Under the pieces are notes generated by a model, which saw only the letters and a list, made by a program, of their open reading frames with translations, made no database searches and was not told the origin of the DNA. Both the position numbers and the translations under genes were made by a program. From an uncultured Tropicimonas sp. (GTDB lineage Bacteria; Pseudomonadota; Alphaproteobacteria; Rhodobacterales; Rhodobacteraceae), in NCBI GenBank assembly GCA_947497945.1, contig CANMIP010000018.1, positions 1-64,000 on the forward strand: DNA of 64,000 nucleotides, in the 5' to 3' direction. Positions 33,509 through 42,697 of the stretch are shown one piece after another. Numbering within the stretch: the first letter of the stretch is position 1; each line of letters starts with the position of its first letter.

Positions 33509-36169
33509 ATGCTGACGAAGGATGGCACCCGCGCGCCCGAGACGATGGAAACCATGGCTGCGGACAAGCTGCTGCTGTTCAGCGACATCGAAGGCTCGAC
33601 CGTGATCCTCCAGCAGATCGGCGACCTGTATGCGCAGGTCCTGCTGCGACATAACGAGATCCTCCGACAAGAGATCACCGCGCAAGGCGGAGAGGTTATC
33701 AGTACCGAGGGCGATTCCTTCTTTGCCACATTCGACACTGCCGGGTCGGGCCTTCGGGCCGCGGTTTCGGTCCAGAGGCTGATGGCCAACGAGGCCTGGC
33801 CGGTGGATCTGAAACTGCGTGTCCGGATGGGGCTCCATTTCGGACGCACGCGCAAGGTCGGGGGAGAACTTGTCGGGCTGGACGTGCACCGGGCGGCGCG
33901 GGTCTGCGCGGCGGCCAGCGGCGGTCAGATCCTTCTGACCAGCGAGGTCATGGAGAGCCTTTCGGACTCGGATCTGGACGATCTGGGGGTAAAATCGCGC
34001 AAACTCGGGCGTCACAGGCTCAAGGACCTGCGCTATCCCGAGACATTGCTCGACATCGATGACCCGGTGATTGCACTGGAGTTCCCGCCCCCGCAATCGC
34101 TGGAGCGAAGGATCACCAATCTGCCTTCCTCGGCCCCGGAAGTGTTCGGCCGCGGGCGCGAAATGGAGGAGCTGGAGCACCTCCTGAACACCCATGCCGG
34201 CAGGCTCGTGACCGTTTTCGGCCCCGGCGGCATGGGCAAGACGACATTGGCCGAGACGGTCGCGCGCCGGATGATGGATGCGTTCGAAGACGGGGTCTTC
34301 GTCGTGCGTTTCGATTCCACGATGGACCCCGACCTGACATTCCCCGCCATCATCGCCGCCCTCGGGCTGCGGGATTTCCCCAATCGGACGCCGCAGGAAG
34401 ATCTCGAAGCGGCCATCGGCGTCGGCAGGTTTCTCCTGATCCTCGATACGTTCGAGCACCTGCTCCCAGCCGCCCCGAGCCTGGCCGCGGTGCTGGAGGC
34501 CTGTCCGAACCTAAGGATCCTCGTGACCAGCCAGGTCGAGCTTGGACTGTCCTGCGAGAAGGTCCTGCCGCTGTCGCCACTGGAGCTTTCCCGCAACGGG
34601 GCAGGGCAGGTCGGCGCGGCGGTGGAGATGTTCGTCTCCAAGGTGCGCGAGATCGACCCCGATTTCGAACTGGATGACGACAATCGCGAAACCGTACTGG
34701 AGATCGTCGACCGGCTTGAAGGCATACCGCTTGCATTGGAGATTGCGGCGTCGCAGCTTCGGATCCTCGGGCCTGAACAGTTGCTGGGCAGATTGGACGA
34801 CCGCGCGCGGAGCATGCGGTCGCGCACGCGCGATGTCGCACGGCAGCACTCGCTGGAAGCCGCGATCTCCTGGAGCGACCAGTTGCTCAGCGAAGAGGAG
34901 CGCGATGTCTTCCATCGCCTCAGCGTCTTTGCCGGCGGGTTCGGCATCGAGGATGCCGAACAGGTGCTGGATCCGCTGCTGCCGGTCTCGACAGATGTGC
35001 TGGACACGGTGGCCGCATTGTACTCGAAGAGCCTGCTCAAGCGCAGCAAGGTCAATGGCGAACCGAGATTCGCGATGTATGACGTGGTTCGTTCCTATGC
35101 GAACGAGCGGCTGGAGACCTCTGGGACCCTCGTGGACATGCAATTGCGGCACCTGGAGTACTACCGGGAAGCCGCGACGGTGAATGGCGCGATGGCAATG
35201 CACCGCAAGCAGCGCCGGCATGTTCTGTGGCTCGACCGGCAGACGGAGAACCTGCGCGTCGCGATGCGCACGGCAATCGATGGCGGTCGGTCGGAGGATG
35301 CGGGCGCATTGATCGAGGCGCTCTACTGGTACTGGATCACCCGGGGCCGTTTCACCGAAGGCCTCCGCTGGGTCGATCGCGCCAGCGCGAAGTTCGGCAG
35401 CGACGCGCGCGATGCCGGCGCCGCCCGGATGAACCTTGCCGCGGCATATCTCAAGGCGATGGCCGGCGATTATGCTGCCGCCTACACCCATGGCGCGGCG
35501 GCCGAAGAGGCGTTCGCGGCTCTCGAAGACCCGCTCAACGAGGCCCGGGCGCGCCTGATCCATGCCGTTGGCGCGGTTGCCTCGGAGAAGATCGAGGATC
35601 CGACCGAAATGATCGAGTCGGCTCTGGCCGTGCTGACCGACCGCAACGATTCCTTCTTCAACGCGCTGGGCCTGACCATCATGGGCGAGCTGTGCCGGCT
35701 TGGCGGGATGCGCGAGGCGGCCGAGGAGCTTTATGTCACCGCCGAGCAGCTCTTCGCGGGGCTGGAGAACTCCTTCTGGCTGGCGGCCGTTCGGCTGAAT
35801 ATCGGTCATATCCGGCTGAGCAATGAAGACATCGCGGCGGCCCGTGAGAAGTTCTCGATGGCCATCGCCATTTGCGAGCAAAACGACTACCGCGCACTGC
35901 ATGCAAATGCGGTGGCCGGGCTGGCGGGGCTTGCCTCTCGCTGTGGTGCCCCGGAGAACTGCCTGCTCATCCTCGAGGGCGTCCGTTTGCGGATGGCGGG
36001 CATCGGGGCCGATTTCGAACCCACGGATCAGGCAGAGATCGACGGCTATCTCGCCCATGCCACCGCGGCTGTGTCTTCCGAGGTTGCCGAGGAGGAGCGA
36101 GAGAAGGCGACGCATCTCTCTTGGTCGGAAATCGCCGAGATAGCGATTGGCTACGCCGCCGAAGGTTAG
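33509..36169 (+). CDS. class III nucleotidyl cyclase fused to STAND ATPase and TPR region
   Basis: 886 aa. Residues about 18-180 form a class III cyclase domain: LFSDIEGST (metal-binding Asp26) and GGEVISTEGDSFFATFD (Asp69) are intact. The block GLDVHRAARVCAAASGGQIL has His where cyclases usually have the transition-state Asn, a variant common in this fusion type. Next is an NB-ARC/AAA ATPase: Walker A GPGGMGKTT and Walker B FLLILDTFEH. The C-terminal about 350 residues are TPR-like helices, such as ARMNLAAAYLKAMAGDYAAA. Predicted cytoplasmic and probably makes cAMP in response to ligand or oligomerisation. Nearby cNMP-binding proteins are obvious receivers. Confidence 0.88.
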   Translation: MLTKDGTRAPETMETMAADKLLLFSDIEGSTVILQQIGDLYAQVLLRHNEILRQEITAQGGEVISTEGDSFFATFDTAGSGLRAAVSVQRLMANEAWPVDLKLRVRMGLHFGRTRKVGGELVGLDVHRAARVCAAASGGQILLTSEVMESLSDSDLDDLGVKSRKLGRHRLKDLRYPETLLDIDDPVIALEFPPPQSLERRITNLPSSAPEVFGRGREMEELEHLLNTHAGRLVTVFGPGGMGKTTLAETVARRMMDAFEDGVFVVRFDSTMDPDLTFPAIIAALGLRDFPNRTPQEDLEAAIGVGRFLLILDTFEHLLPAAPSLAAVLEACPNLRILVTSQVELGLSCEKVLPLSPLELSRNGAGQVGAAVEMFVSKVREIDPDFELDDDNRETVLEIVDRLEGIPLALEIAASQLRILGPEQLLGRLDDRARSMRSRTRDVARQHSLEAAISWSDQLLSEEERDVFHRLSVFAGGFGIEDAEQVLDPLLPVSTDVLDTVAALYSKSLLKRSKVNGEPRFAMYDVVRSYANERLETSGTLVDMQLRHLEYYREAATVNGAMAMHRKQRRHVLWLDRQTENLRVAMRTAIDGGRSEDAGALIEALYWYWITRGRFTEGLRWVDRASAKFGSDARDAGAARMNLAAAYLKAMAGDYAAAYTHGAAAEEAFAALEDPLNEARARLIHAVGAVASEKIEDPTEMIESALAVLTDRNDSFFNALGLTIMGELCRLGGMREAAEELYVTAEQLFAGLENSFWLAAVRLNIGHIRLSNEDIAAAREKFSMAIAICEQNDYRALHANAVAGLAGLASRCGAPENCLLILEGVRLRMAGIGADFEPTDQAEIDGYLAHATAAVSSEVAEEEREKATHLSWSEIAEIAIGYAAEG

Positions 36170-36182
36170 GGATGTCTCCGCA

Positions 36183-36941
36183 ATGAACGAAATGTCGGAG
36201 CAGCTTTTCCACATTGCCGGATATGCGGGCGTTGCCTGCTATATCACCGCCTATGCGCTGCTCCAGGCCAACCTGATCCGAGGATCCGGCTACTCTTACA
36301 CCCTGCTAAACCTGCTCGCGGCGACACTGGTGCTCATCAGCCTCTCTGTCGCCTTCAACATGGCGTCGGCGATGATCCAGTCGATCTGGATCGTCCTGAG
36401 CCTGTATGGGCTGGGTCGCATGGCCTGGCTGAACCGCTCCATCCGTTTTTCGCCCGAAGAGCAGGACCTGATCGGGTCCGCTTTTCCGAGCGTGCCCAAG
36501 GCCGCGGCGCGCCAGTTTCTGAATGCGGGAAACTGGGTCAGCCTTCCGGGCGGTTCGGTGCTGCTGACGGAGGGGGAGCCGGTCGAGACACTGTATTATC
36601 TCTCCGCGGGCACCGCCGATATCACGCTGCAGGGGCGTTCCCTGACACGCCTGCAGAACGGGCTGATCGGAGAGGTGAACGTAATGTCGGCCGGGACGGC
36701 TTCGGCGACGGTCCGGTTGACAGAAGAAAGCCGGTTGTTCCTGATATCAGGAGACGTGCTGCGGCGCATCTGCCGGCGCGATGCCGACTTGAGGAACCTG
36801 ATCCAGCGCAGCCTCGGCCAGTCCGCGAGCCGAAAGCTCGCCGACGCGAACCGGGCCTCCGTTGCGCTTGGCCGAGAGAAGCATGGCGCTCCGCTTCCCC
36901 ACCCGCACCCCGCTAGTCAATTCGATCCAGACTCTGCTTGA
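36183..36941 (+). CDS. membrane protein with cyclic-nucleotide-binding domain (CBU_0592-like N-terminus)
   Basis: 252 aa from the ATG at 36183. Two or three transmembrane helices lie at about residues 8-75: AGYAGVACYITAYALLQANL and YTLLNLLAATLVLISLSVAF. After a linker comes a cNMP-binding beta-roll at about 105-220: LPGGSVLLTEGEPVETLYYL and LIGEVNVMSAGTASATVRL. The GE-x(n)-SATV stretch resembles a phosphate-binding cassette, though the Arg of true cAMP sites is not obvious. It starts 13 bp after the cyclase stop, so it is co-transcribed, and overlaps the convergent SulP gene by 29 bp. Confidence 0.8.
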   Translation: MNEMSEQLFHIAGYAGVACYITAYALLQANLIRGSGYSYTLLNLLAATLVLISLSVAFNMASAMIQSIWIVLSLYGLGRMAWLNRSIRFSPEEQDLIGSAFPSVPKAAARQFLNAGNWVSLPGGSVLLTEGEPVETLYYLSAGTADITLQGRSLTRLQNGLIGEVNVMSAGTASATVRLTEESRLFLISGDVLRRICRRDADLRNLIQRSLGQSASRKLADANRASVALGREKHGAPLPHPHPASQFDPDSA

Positions 36942-39111
36942 TCCGCAGCGTCGTGCGGCTCAGGCGCCGAGCGAGGCGGCGCGCCACGAGCTTGTGAAAA
37001 TCGGCGGCAAAGCCCGGGCTCAACGCGTCCGCCGCCGCGATATGGGCCGTTTCGATATGCCTCAGCCGTGCATTGCCCACGGCGGTGACGGTGGCGGTTC
37101 GTTCGACCTCGCCATAGGCTGCGATCTCGCCGATCAGCGAGCCGGGCAGGAATTTCGCAACCTCGAAATCGTCAGAACCGTTCGTGCGGATCGTTGCGCG
37201 CGCCTGGCCCTCCAGCAGAACGAGGATGCCGTCGGCCGTGTCGCCGCGCCGGATCATGATCTCGCCGTCTGAATAGCGCCGCGTTTCCAGCATGATTTCC
37301 AGGTCGAGCGCGGGGTGGAGCCGTTCCAGTTCTGCAAGAAAGGACAGCCCCTCGATGTCCTCGTCATGCGTCGCCTCGGAAAGGAGCCGCTCCTCCGCCG
37401 CCTCTAGCGCCGCGTCCAGGGTCGAGTAGAGCTGCAACTGGCGATCCCGATGATGGATGTTGAAACGCGCGATCCTGTCTTCGACGACCCCGGAGCAGCC
37501 CGAGAGCACGAGCTCGATGCCGCGTGCGTTGCAATCCGCGCGCATCCGGTTGAGGTTGAGGATCGTCGAGGAGTCGATCCCCGAGACATTGCCGAAATCC
37601 AGCATGAGCATGTCCAGCGTTGCGGGCGCATTGATGCGATGCCAGATCGCTCGGCGCAGCCCGGCACCCGATCCGAAGAAGAGATGCCCTTCCAGCTCGA
37701 CAACGAGCACCCGGTGGCCGGTCCGTGTCAGGCAGACCGCCTGCGGCGCGCCGCGTTCGACCGGCGATCGGCGTTCGCTCAAATCGGAGACGGAGCGCAC
37801 GATGTTCAGCCGGGCATAGGAGATGATGAAGACGAAGACCGAGGCGCAGACGCCAAATGCCAGCGCTTCGAGGAACCCGATGGTTGCCGCGACCGTCAGA
37901 GTCAGCACGATCAGCAGGGTATCCTGCCAGGGCAGTTTCTTGCGCTCATGCCAGAGCCAGGTCCACATCAGGTCGATCCCGAGAAACGCGACGACCGCCG
38001 CAAGGAGCCCTTTCGGAATCATGGCGAGGATGTCGGCTCCCAGCAGGAAGGTGAGCAGGCAGACCAGCGCCGCGCTCAACCCGGCGGCAATGCCCTTCAG
38101 GCCCATCCGCGAGGCGAGGATGCTTTCGCCCAGTAGCGGGTATCCAACCAGACCGCCGAACCCGCCGGAGGCGATATTCGTCAGACCGATGGCCCGCAGG
38201 TCCTGGTCCATCTCGATCTTCTCGTTGAGCGTGAGTTCGAGGCCGCTCAGATTGAGCATTCCGCCAAGCACGGTCATGCCCACGACGGCCAGCAGAACTG
38301 GCGCCTGGGCCAGGATGGCCTGCCAGTCCGCCACAGACGGATCGACCCTGCCGATCTCGCCAGCGAAGCCGGTCTCGGGAAAGGGGCCCAGCAACCAGCC
38401 CCGCGCGGCGGCGCCATCGAGACCGATGCCGGAGAGGTGAAGGAAGAGATAGAAGATCGCGGCGGCAGCGATGAAGCACAAAGGCAAGATGTGCGTGCTG
38501 TCGGATTTTCGCGTGGCCAGATCCATCAGCGCGCCGAGCACGATCCACGGCGCCCAGATTGCAATGCTCTCGGGGGCGAGAATGGTCCCGATATCCCAGA
38601 TGGTCAGGTTGCGTCCGAGCGCGATCCCGATCGCTCCCAGGGTCAGGAAATAGCCGGTGGACGCAAGGAAAGCGCCCAGCACCGGGTAGGGCGTGAAGCG
38701 TGCTAGGAAACTGAATCGGATGGCCCCGAGCAACGCGCATGTCAGACCCGCCAGGATCGCCGCCAGCGCCACAAGGACGAAGACGGTGGAATAAACGACC
38801 TCCGGATCCGTCGAAATCCCTCCTGCGGCAATCGTGCTCGCGGCTCCCGCCAGAAGAATGGCCGTGATGTCCTGGGGTTGCGCGATGGTGCCGCGATAGG
38901 AGAACAGGAAAGCGCCGAGCGCCGCCATGATGGACGCGCCCAGCAGGGTGTGCGCAATCCCACGTTCGAGATACACCGCAAGCGAGTCGTTATAGACGAT
39001 TGCCGCGAAGGAAATTGCGAACACGACCGAGGTGAGCCCGACAAGGGTCCCGCTCAGGATGGCTCCGAGAGAGCCGGAAACGTTTTGCGCATTCTCCGTC
39101 GACTGTGCCAT
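36913..39111 (-). CDS. SulP-family (SLC26) anion transporter with STAS and cNMP-binding domains
   Basis: 732 aa from the ATG at 39111 (CGGAGG upstream; an in-frame ATG exists at 39192). About 10-12 transmembrane helices cover residues 15-420, with the SulP-type region FTPYPVLGAFLASTGYFLTL. A STAS domain follows around 430-560 (MLMLDFGNVSGIDSSTILNL). The C-terminus is a cyclic-nucleotide-binding domain with RRGDTADGILVLLEGQARAT and PGSLIGEIAAYGEVERTATV. The fusion predicts an inner-membrane sulfate/bicarbonate-like transporter gated by cyclic nucleotide. It is convergent with the cyclase operon. Confidence 0.9.
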   Translation of the reverse strand: MAQSTENAQNVSGSLGAILSGTLVGLTSVVFAISFAAIVYNDSLAVYLERGIAHTLLGASIMAALGAFLFSYRGTIAQPQDITAILLAGAASTIAAGGISTDPEVVYSTVFVLVALAAILAGLTCALLGAIRFSFLARFTPYPVLGAFLASTGYFLTLGAIGIALGRNLTIWDIGTILAPESIAIWAPWIVLGALMDLATRKSDSTHILPLCFIAAAAIFYLFLHLSGIGLDGAAARGWLLGPFPETGFAGEIGRVDPSVADWQAILAQAPVLLAVVGMTVLGGMLNLSGLELTLNEKIEMDQDLRAIGLTNIASGGFGGLVGYPLLGESILASRMGLKGIAAGLSAALVCLLTFLLGADILAMIPKGLLAAVVAFLGIDLMWTWLWHERKKLPWQDTLLIVLTLTVAATIGFLEALAFGVCASVFVFIISYARLNIVRSVSDLSERRSPVERGAPQAVCLTRTGHRVLVVELEGHLFFGSGAGLRRAIWHRINAPATLDMLMLDFGNVSGIDSSTILNLNRMRADCNARGIELVLSGCSGVVEDRIARFNIHHRDRQLQLYSTLDAALEAAEERLLSEATHDEDIEGLSFLAELERLHPALDLEIMLETRRYSDGEIMIRRGDTADGILVLLEGQARATIRTNGSDDFEVAKFLPGSLIGEIAAYGEVERTATVTAVGNARLRHIETAHIAAADALSPGFAADFHKLVARRLARRLSRTTLRIKQSLDRID

Positions 39112-39800
39112 TCGGCCTCCGATCCTGGTCTGAACTGGAAACACATCCGAACGGGTAACGGGTTTGCATGAGAACAAAGGCGAATTAGGCATTCTTCGTC
39201 ACGGCGCTGTCAATACAGCTTGAAAACGCACGGAAAGATCTTCCGGGCTCGCGTCGAGCCCTCTGGCAAGGAAAGCCTCGGAAGCTGGCGTCAGGAGGTC
39301 CGCTTACCCGCACGAAACCTTGGGACGGGGCGCGTCGGGTCAAGGCTTCATGGCAGGCGCTGCGCGTCGCGCGCCTGAAGGCCGAGGACATCTGGAGCCG
39401 ATTGACCATTCGGTGGAGATTCGCGCTGCGTGCAAGCACGGTCTGGCCCATGGCTTTGTGACAGACAAAATGCTGTGCAACGGTGCTGCCCCTGAAGGAA
39501 ACCGGAGCAGGCGCCCGACAGGAAACAGGGCGAGGGCAAATGGAACGCCTGCAAGCTTGGTGGCTCCAGGCGCCGGAGGGCGCTGCGGCCCTTCGTCAAG
39601 GACACCTCCGGGGACCTTGCGGCGCGCATCCGTCCGGCGGTTCTCGGAAAGCATCGCGGGCACGATGAGGCCGTTCATGGTGAAAAAGTCGCAGGGGTTT
39701 TCCCGGTCCAGCCCCCGCCTAGATCACTTGGCCGCATTCTTTGATCTGAATGTTTGACGTAGTGTTAGCCGCGGATCGCGACAGCTGTGGAGAGACAGGC
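39112..39800. other. 689-bp region with no recognisable gene
   Basis: Several frames are open on both strands, but none has a ribosome binding site or domain. The left part should hold the SulP promoter and the right part the promoter of the glpC-like operon. No IS end or repeat was found. Confidence 0.4.
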
Positions 39801-41096
39801 ATGGGCGCACATTCTGGTGGAAATACACTCGACTTCCTGAAAGTTGCCAACGACCTGTTGCCCGACGGCGCCAGCTATGACGCCTGCGTGGGATGCGGGA
39901 TCTGTGCCTCGGGATGTCCGGCGTCGGGACTCTTCGGAATGGATCCGCGCCGCTTCATCAACATGGCCATGCTCGGCATGAACGAGGAGCTGTCCACGAC
40001 GCCCTGGGTCTGGGCCTGCACGCAATGCAAGCGCTGTGCCTATCTCTGCCCGATGGGGATCGATGTCTCGCAGCTTGTCGGCGCCGCGCGCGGGGCCTGG
40101 GCGACCGAAGACAAGCCGAAGGGGATCGTGCGCTCCTGTGCGGCGCAGAAGCTCGACGAGAGCACGAGCGCGATGGGGCTGATGTCTGAGGATTTCGTCG
40201 AGATCGTCGAGGAAACGCTGGAGGAGTTGCACGAGAACCAGCCGCGCTTTGCCGACCTGAAGGTGCCGATCGACAAGAAGGGCGCGAAATTCGTCATCAA
40301 CCAGAACTCCCGCGAACCGGCGGTCGAGCCGGAAGAAATGGCGCCGCTCTGGAAGATCCTCGACTATGTTGGCGCGGACTGGACCTATTCTTCGAAGGGT
40401 TGGGCGGCGGAGAATTTCTGCATGTTCACCGGCGATCTCGATTCCTGGAAGGAGATGGTCACGACCCGGGTCGATGCCATGAACGCGCTGGAGAGCGAGA
40501 TCTGGATCAACACCGAATGCGGGCATTCCTTCTTCACCATCTGGCAGGGGATCGAGAAATTCGGGCTCACCGCCAACTTCGAAGCCGAGAGCCTCGTGAC
40601 CTATTACGCCCAGTGGATCCGGGAGGGGAAGCTGCCGGTCAACTCGGACTGGAACAAGAACAACGTCAAGTTCACCGTCCAGGACCCCTGCCAGCTTGTC
40701 CGGAAGTCCATTGGCGACCAGGCGGCCGAAGACCTGCGCTTCGTGGTCAAGACACTGGTCGGCGAGGAGAATTTCGTCGATATGCAGCCCTGCCGAAGCG
40801 CCAATTACTGCTGCGGCGGCGGCGGCGGCTTCCTGCAAGCGGGCATGGCCAGTGAACGCCGCGCCTATGGCAAGCGCAAGTTCGACCAAGTCATCGCGAC
40901 CGAGGCCGATTACGTGCTGACCCCCTGTCACAACTGCCATTCCCAAATCGAGGATGTGGGCGATCATTTTGGCGGCGCTTACACGGTCACCCATCTGTGG
41001 ACGCTGATCTGCCTGTCGCTTGGCATCCTTGGTCCGGATGAGCGGAAATATCTCGGTCCGGACCTGGCCGACATCAACCTGCCGGAAGAGGAGTGA
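39801..41096 (+). CDS. GlpC-like iron-sulfur subunit of anaerobic glycerol-3-phosphate dehydrogenase
   Basis: 431 aa from the ATG at 39801 (GGAGAGA upstream). Two 4Fe-4S motifs are present at the N-terminus: CVGCGICASGCPASG (Cys29, 32, 35, 39) and CTQCKRCAYLCPMG. Two CCG-type domains follow, with CCGGGGGFLQAG and TPCHNCHSQIEDV. This arrangement is shared by GlpC and HdrD-type proteins, which pass electrons from the flavoprotein to the quinone pool. It lies 5 bp before glpA and in the same operon as glpB, which supports the GlpC call over other HdrD-like roles. Confidence 0.8.
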   Translation: MGAHSGGNTLDFLKVANDLLPDGASYDACVGCGICASGCPASGLFGMDPRRFINMAMLGMNEELSTTPWVWACTQCKRCAYLCPMGIDVSQLVGAARGAWATEDKPKGIVRSCAAQKLDESTSAMGLMSEDFVEIVEETLEELHENQPRFADLKVPIDKKGAKFVINQNSREPAVEPEEMAPLWKILDYVGADWTYSSKGWAAENFCMFTGDLDSWKEMVTTRVDAMNALESEIWINTECGHSFFTIWQGIEKFGLTANFEAESLVTYYAQWIREGKLPVNSDWNKNNVKFTVQDPCQLVRKSIGDQAAEDLRFVVKTLVGEENFVDMQPCRSANYCCGGGGGFLQAGMASERRAYGKRKFDQVIATEADYVLTPCHNCHSQIEDVGDHFGGAYTVTHLWTLICLSLGILGPDERKYLGPDLADINLPEEE

Positions 41097-41101
41097 ACGT
41101 C

Positions 41102-42697
41102 ATGTCTGTGCGGACATACGAGGCCGACGTTCTTGTCATCGGTGGAGGCGCGACGGGATCGGGCGTCATGCGCGACCTCGCCCTGCGCGGGATCAATTGC
41201 ATCCTGATCGATCGCAAGGATCTGAACGCGGGCGCGTCGGGCGGCAATCATGGCTTGCTCCACAGCGGCGGACGCTATGCCACGGCGGATGCGGAGACAG
41301 CGGCGGAATGCCGGCACGAGGGCGACATCCTCAAGCGGCTGGCGCCGGAATGCATCGACGATTGCGGCGGGTTGTTCGTCGCCGTGGTCGGCGATGACGA
41401 AGCGTTCGCGGCGAAGTTCCCGGAGCATTGCCGGGTCGCGGGGATCCCCTGCGAGGCGCTTTCGGCTGCCGAGGCGCGCGAACGCGAGCCGGCGCTTCCC
41501 GAGGCGATCCTCGCCGCCTATGCCGTGCCGGATGCCACGATCGACCCGTTCCGGATCGTGCTGGAGAATGTCGGTCATGCCGAGCGCCTGAATGACAGCA
41601 GCTATCTGCCGCATATGGAGATCGAAGGGTTCGAGATCATTGATGGCACGGTTGCGAAGGCCTTGTGCCGGGACCGGCGCAGCGGTGCGGCGGTCGAGAT
41701 CCGTGCCCGGCAATTCGTCAATGCCAGCGGCGCCTGGGCCGAGAAGGTTGCCCGCCTCGCCGGTTGCTCGGATGTGAGCCTGCTCTATTCCAAGGGAACG
41801 CTCTTGATCAGCAACACGCGGGTGACCAACGGGGTCGTCAACCGCCTGCGCCTGCCCGATGACGGCGATATCCTGGTGCCCGGGGGCACGGTCTCGCTGC
41901 TCGGCACCTCCTCGGTCACGGTCGATGATCCCGATGGCATCGCGCCCACGGTGCCGGAGGTGGACCGCATCCTTGCCGAGGGCGCGGCGATGCTGCCGGT
42001 GTTGAACGAGACCCGCTTCGTGCGCGCCTTTTCCGGCGTGCGGCCGCTGCTGAAATCGGCCGGGAGCGAGGCGGATGGGCGCAAGGCCAATCGCGGCTTC
42101 GCGCTCTTCGATCACGAGGATCAGGGGCTTTCCAATTTCGCCACCGTCGCCGGGGGCAAGTTCACGACCTTCCGCCTGATGGCCGAGAAGGCGGGCGACC
42201 TCGTGGCCGCGCGGCTGGGCAATGCCGAGCCCTGCAAGACCAACCTGGAGCCGCTCCCCTCGGGTGATGCGTTGCGCTGGACCGAACCGGGCGCGGCGGC
42301 GCGCGACTGGTACAAGCGCGCCGATCCCACCGACATGGTTCTGTGCGAATGCGAGATGGTCGCGCGCTCGGCGGTCGACACGATCCTCGCGGATGCGCCC
42401 GGCGCGGAGGATCATATGAGCCTGAAGGCAATTGCCTTGCGCAGCCGGATCGGCAAGGGCGCCTGCCAGGGTGCTTTCTGCTCGATGCGGGTCACCTCGC
42501 ATCTCTATGATCGCGGCGTCTATGACAGCCCGGACGGGCTCCGCCAGATGCGCGACTTCGTCAATGAGAGGTACAAGGGGATTCGGCCGGTCCTGTGGGG
42601 GGCACAGATGCCCCAGACGGAGCTTGCCGAGATCCTGCATTGCGGGCTGGCCGGGATGGACCTGGCCGCCGCCGAAGAGGGGGCCGACAGCAAATGA
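41102..42697 (+). CDS. glpA: anaerobic glycerol-3-phosphate dehydrogenase subunit A
   Basis: 531 aa from the ATG at 41102 (GAGGAG 8 bp upstream; a GTG at 41093 is also in frame). FAD-binding Rossmann motif VLVIGGGATGSGVMRDLA is at residues 10-27, and the GlpA/GlpD hallmark ASGGNHGLLHSGGRYA follows. The C-terminal BFD-type [2Fe-2S] domain includes MVLCECEMVARSAV and GACQGAFC, found in GlpA but not in aerobic GlpD. It oxidises sn-glycerol-3-phosphate to dihydroxyacetone phosphate at the membrane. The stop overlaps the glpB start (ATGA). Confidence 0.9.
   Translation: MSVRTYEADVLVIGGGATGSGVMRDLALRGINCILIDRKDLNAGASGGNHGLLHSGGRYATADAETAAECRHEGDILKRLAPECIDDCGGLFVAVVGDDEAFAAKFPEHCRVAGIPCEALSAAEAREREPALPEAILAAYAVPDATIDPFRIVLENVGHAERLNDSSYLPHMEIEGFEIIDGTVAKALCRDRRSGAAVEIRARQFVNASGAWAEKVARLAGCSDVSLLYSKGTLLISNTRVTNGVVNRLRLPDDGDILVPGGTVSLLGTSSVTVDDPDGIAPTVPEVDRILAEGAAMLPVLNETRFVRAFSGVRPLLKSAGSEADGRKANRGFALFDHEDQGLSNFATVAGGKFTTFRLMAEKAGDLVAARLGNAEPCKTNLEPLPSGDALRWTEPGAAARDWYKRADPTDMVLCECEMVARSAVDTILADAPGAEDHMSLKAIALRSRIGKGACQGAFCSMRVTSHLYDRGVYDSPDGLRQMRDFVNERYKGIRPVLWGAQMPQTELAEILHCGLAGMDLAAAEEGADSK

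Noticed and set aside
39193..39800. Possible gene before the glpC-like operon
   Set aside because: Several frames are open but none has a ribosome binding site, domain or coding-like composition.
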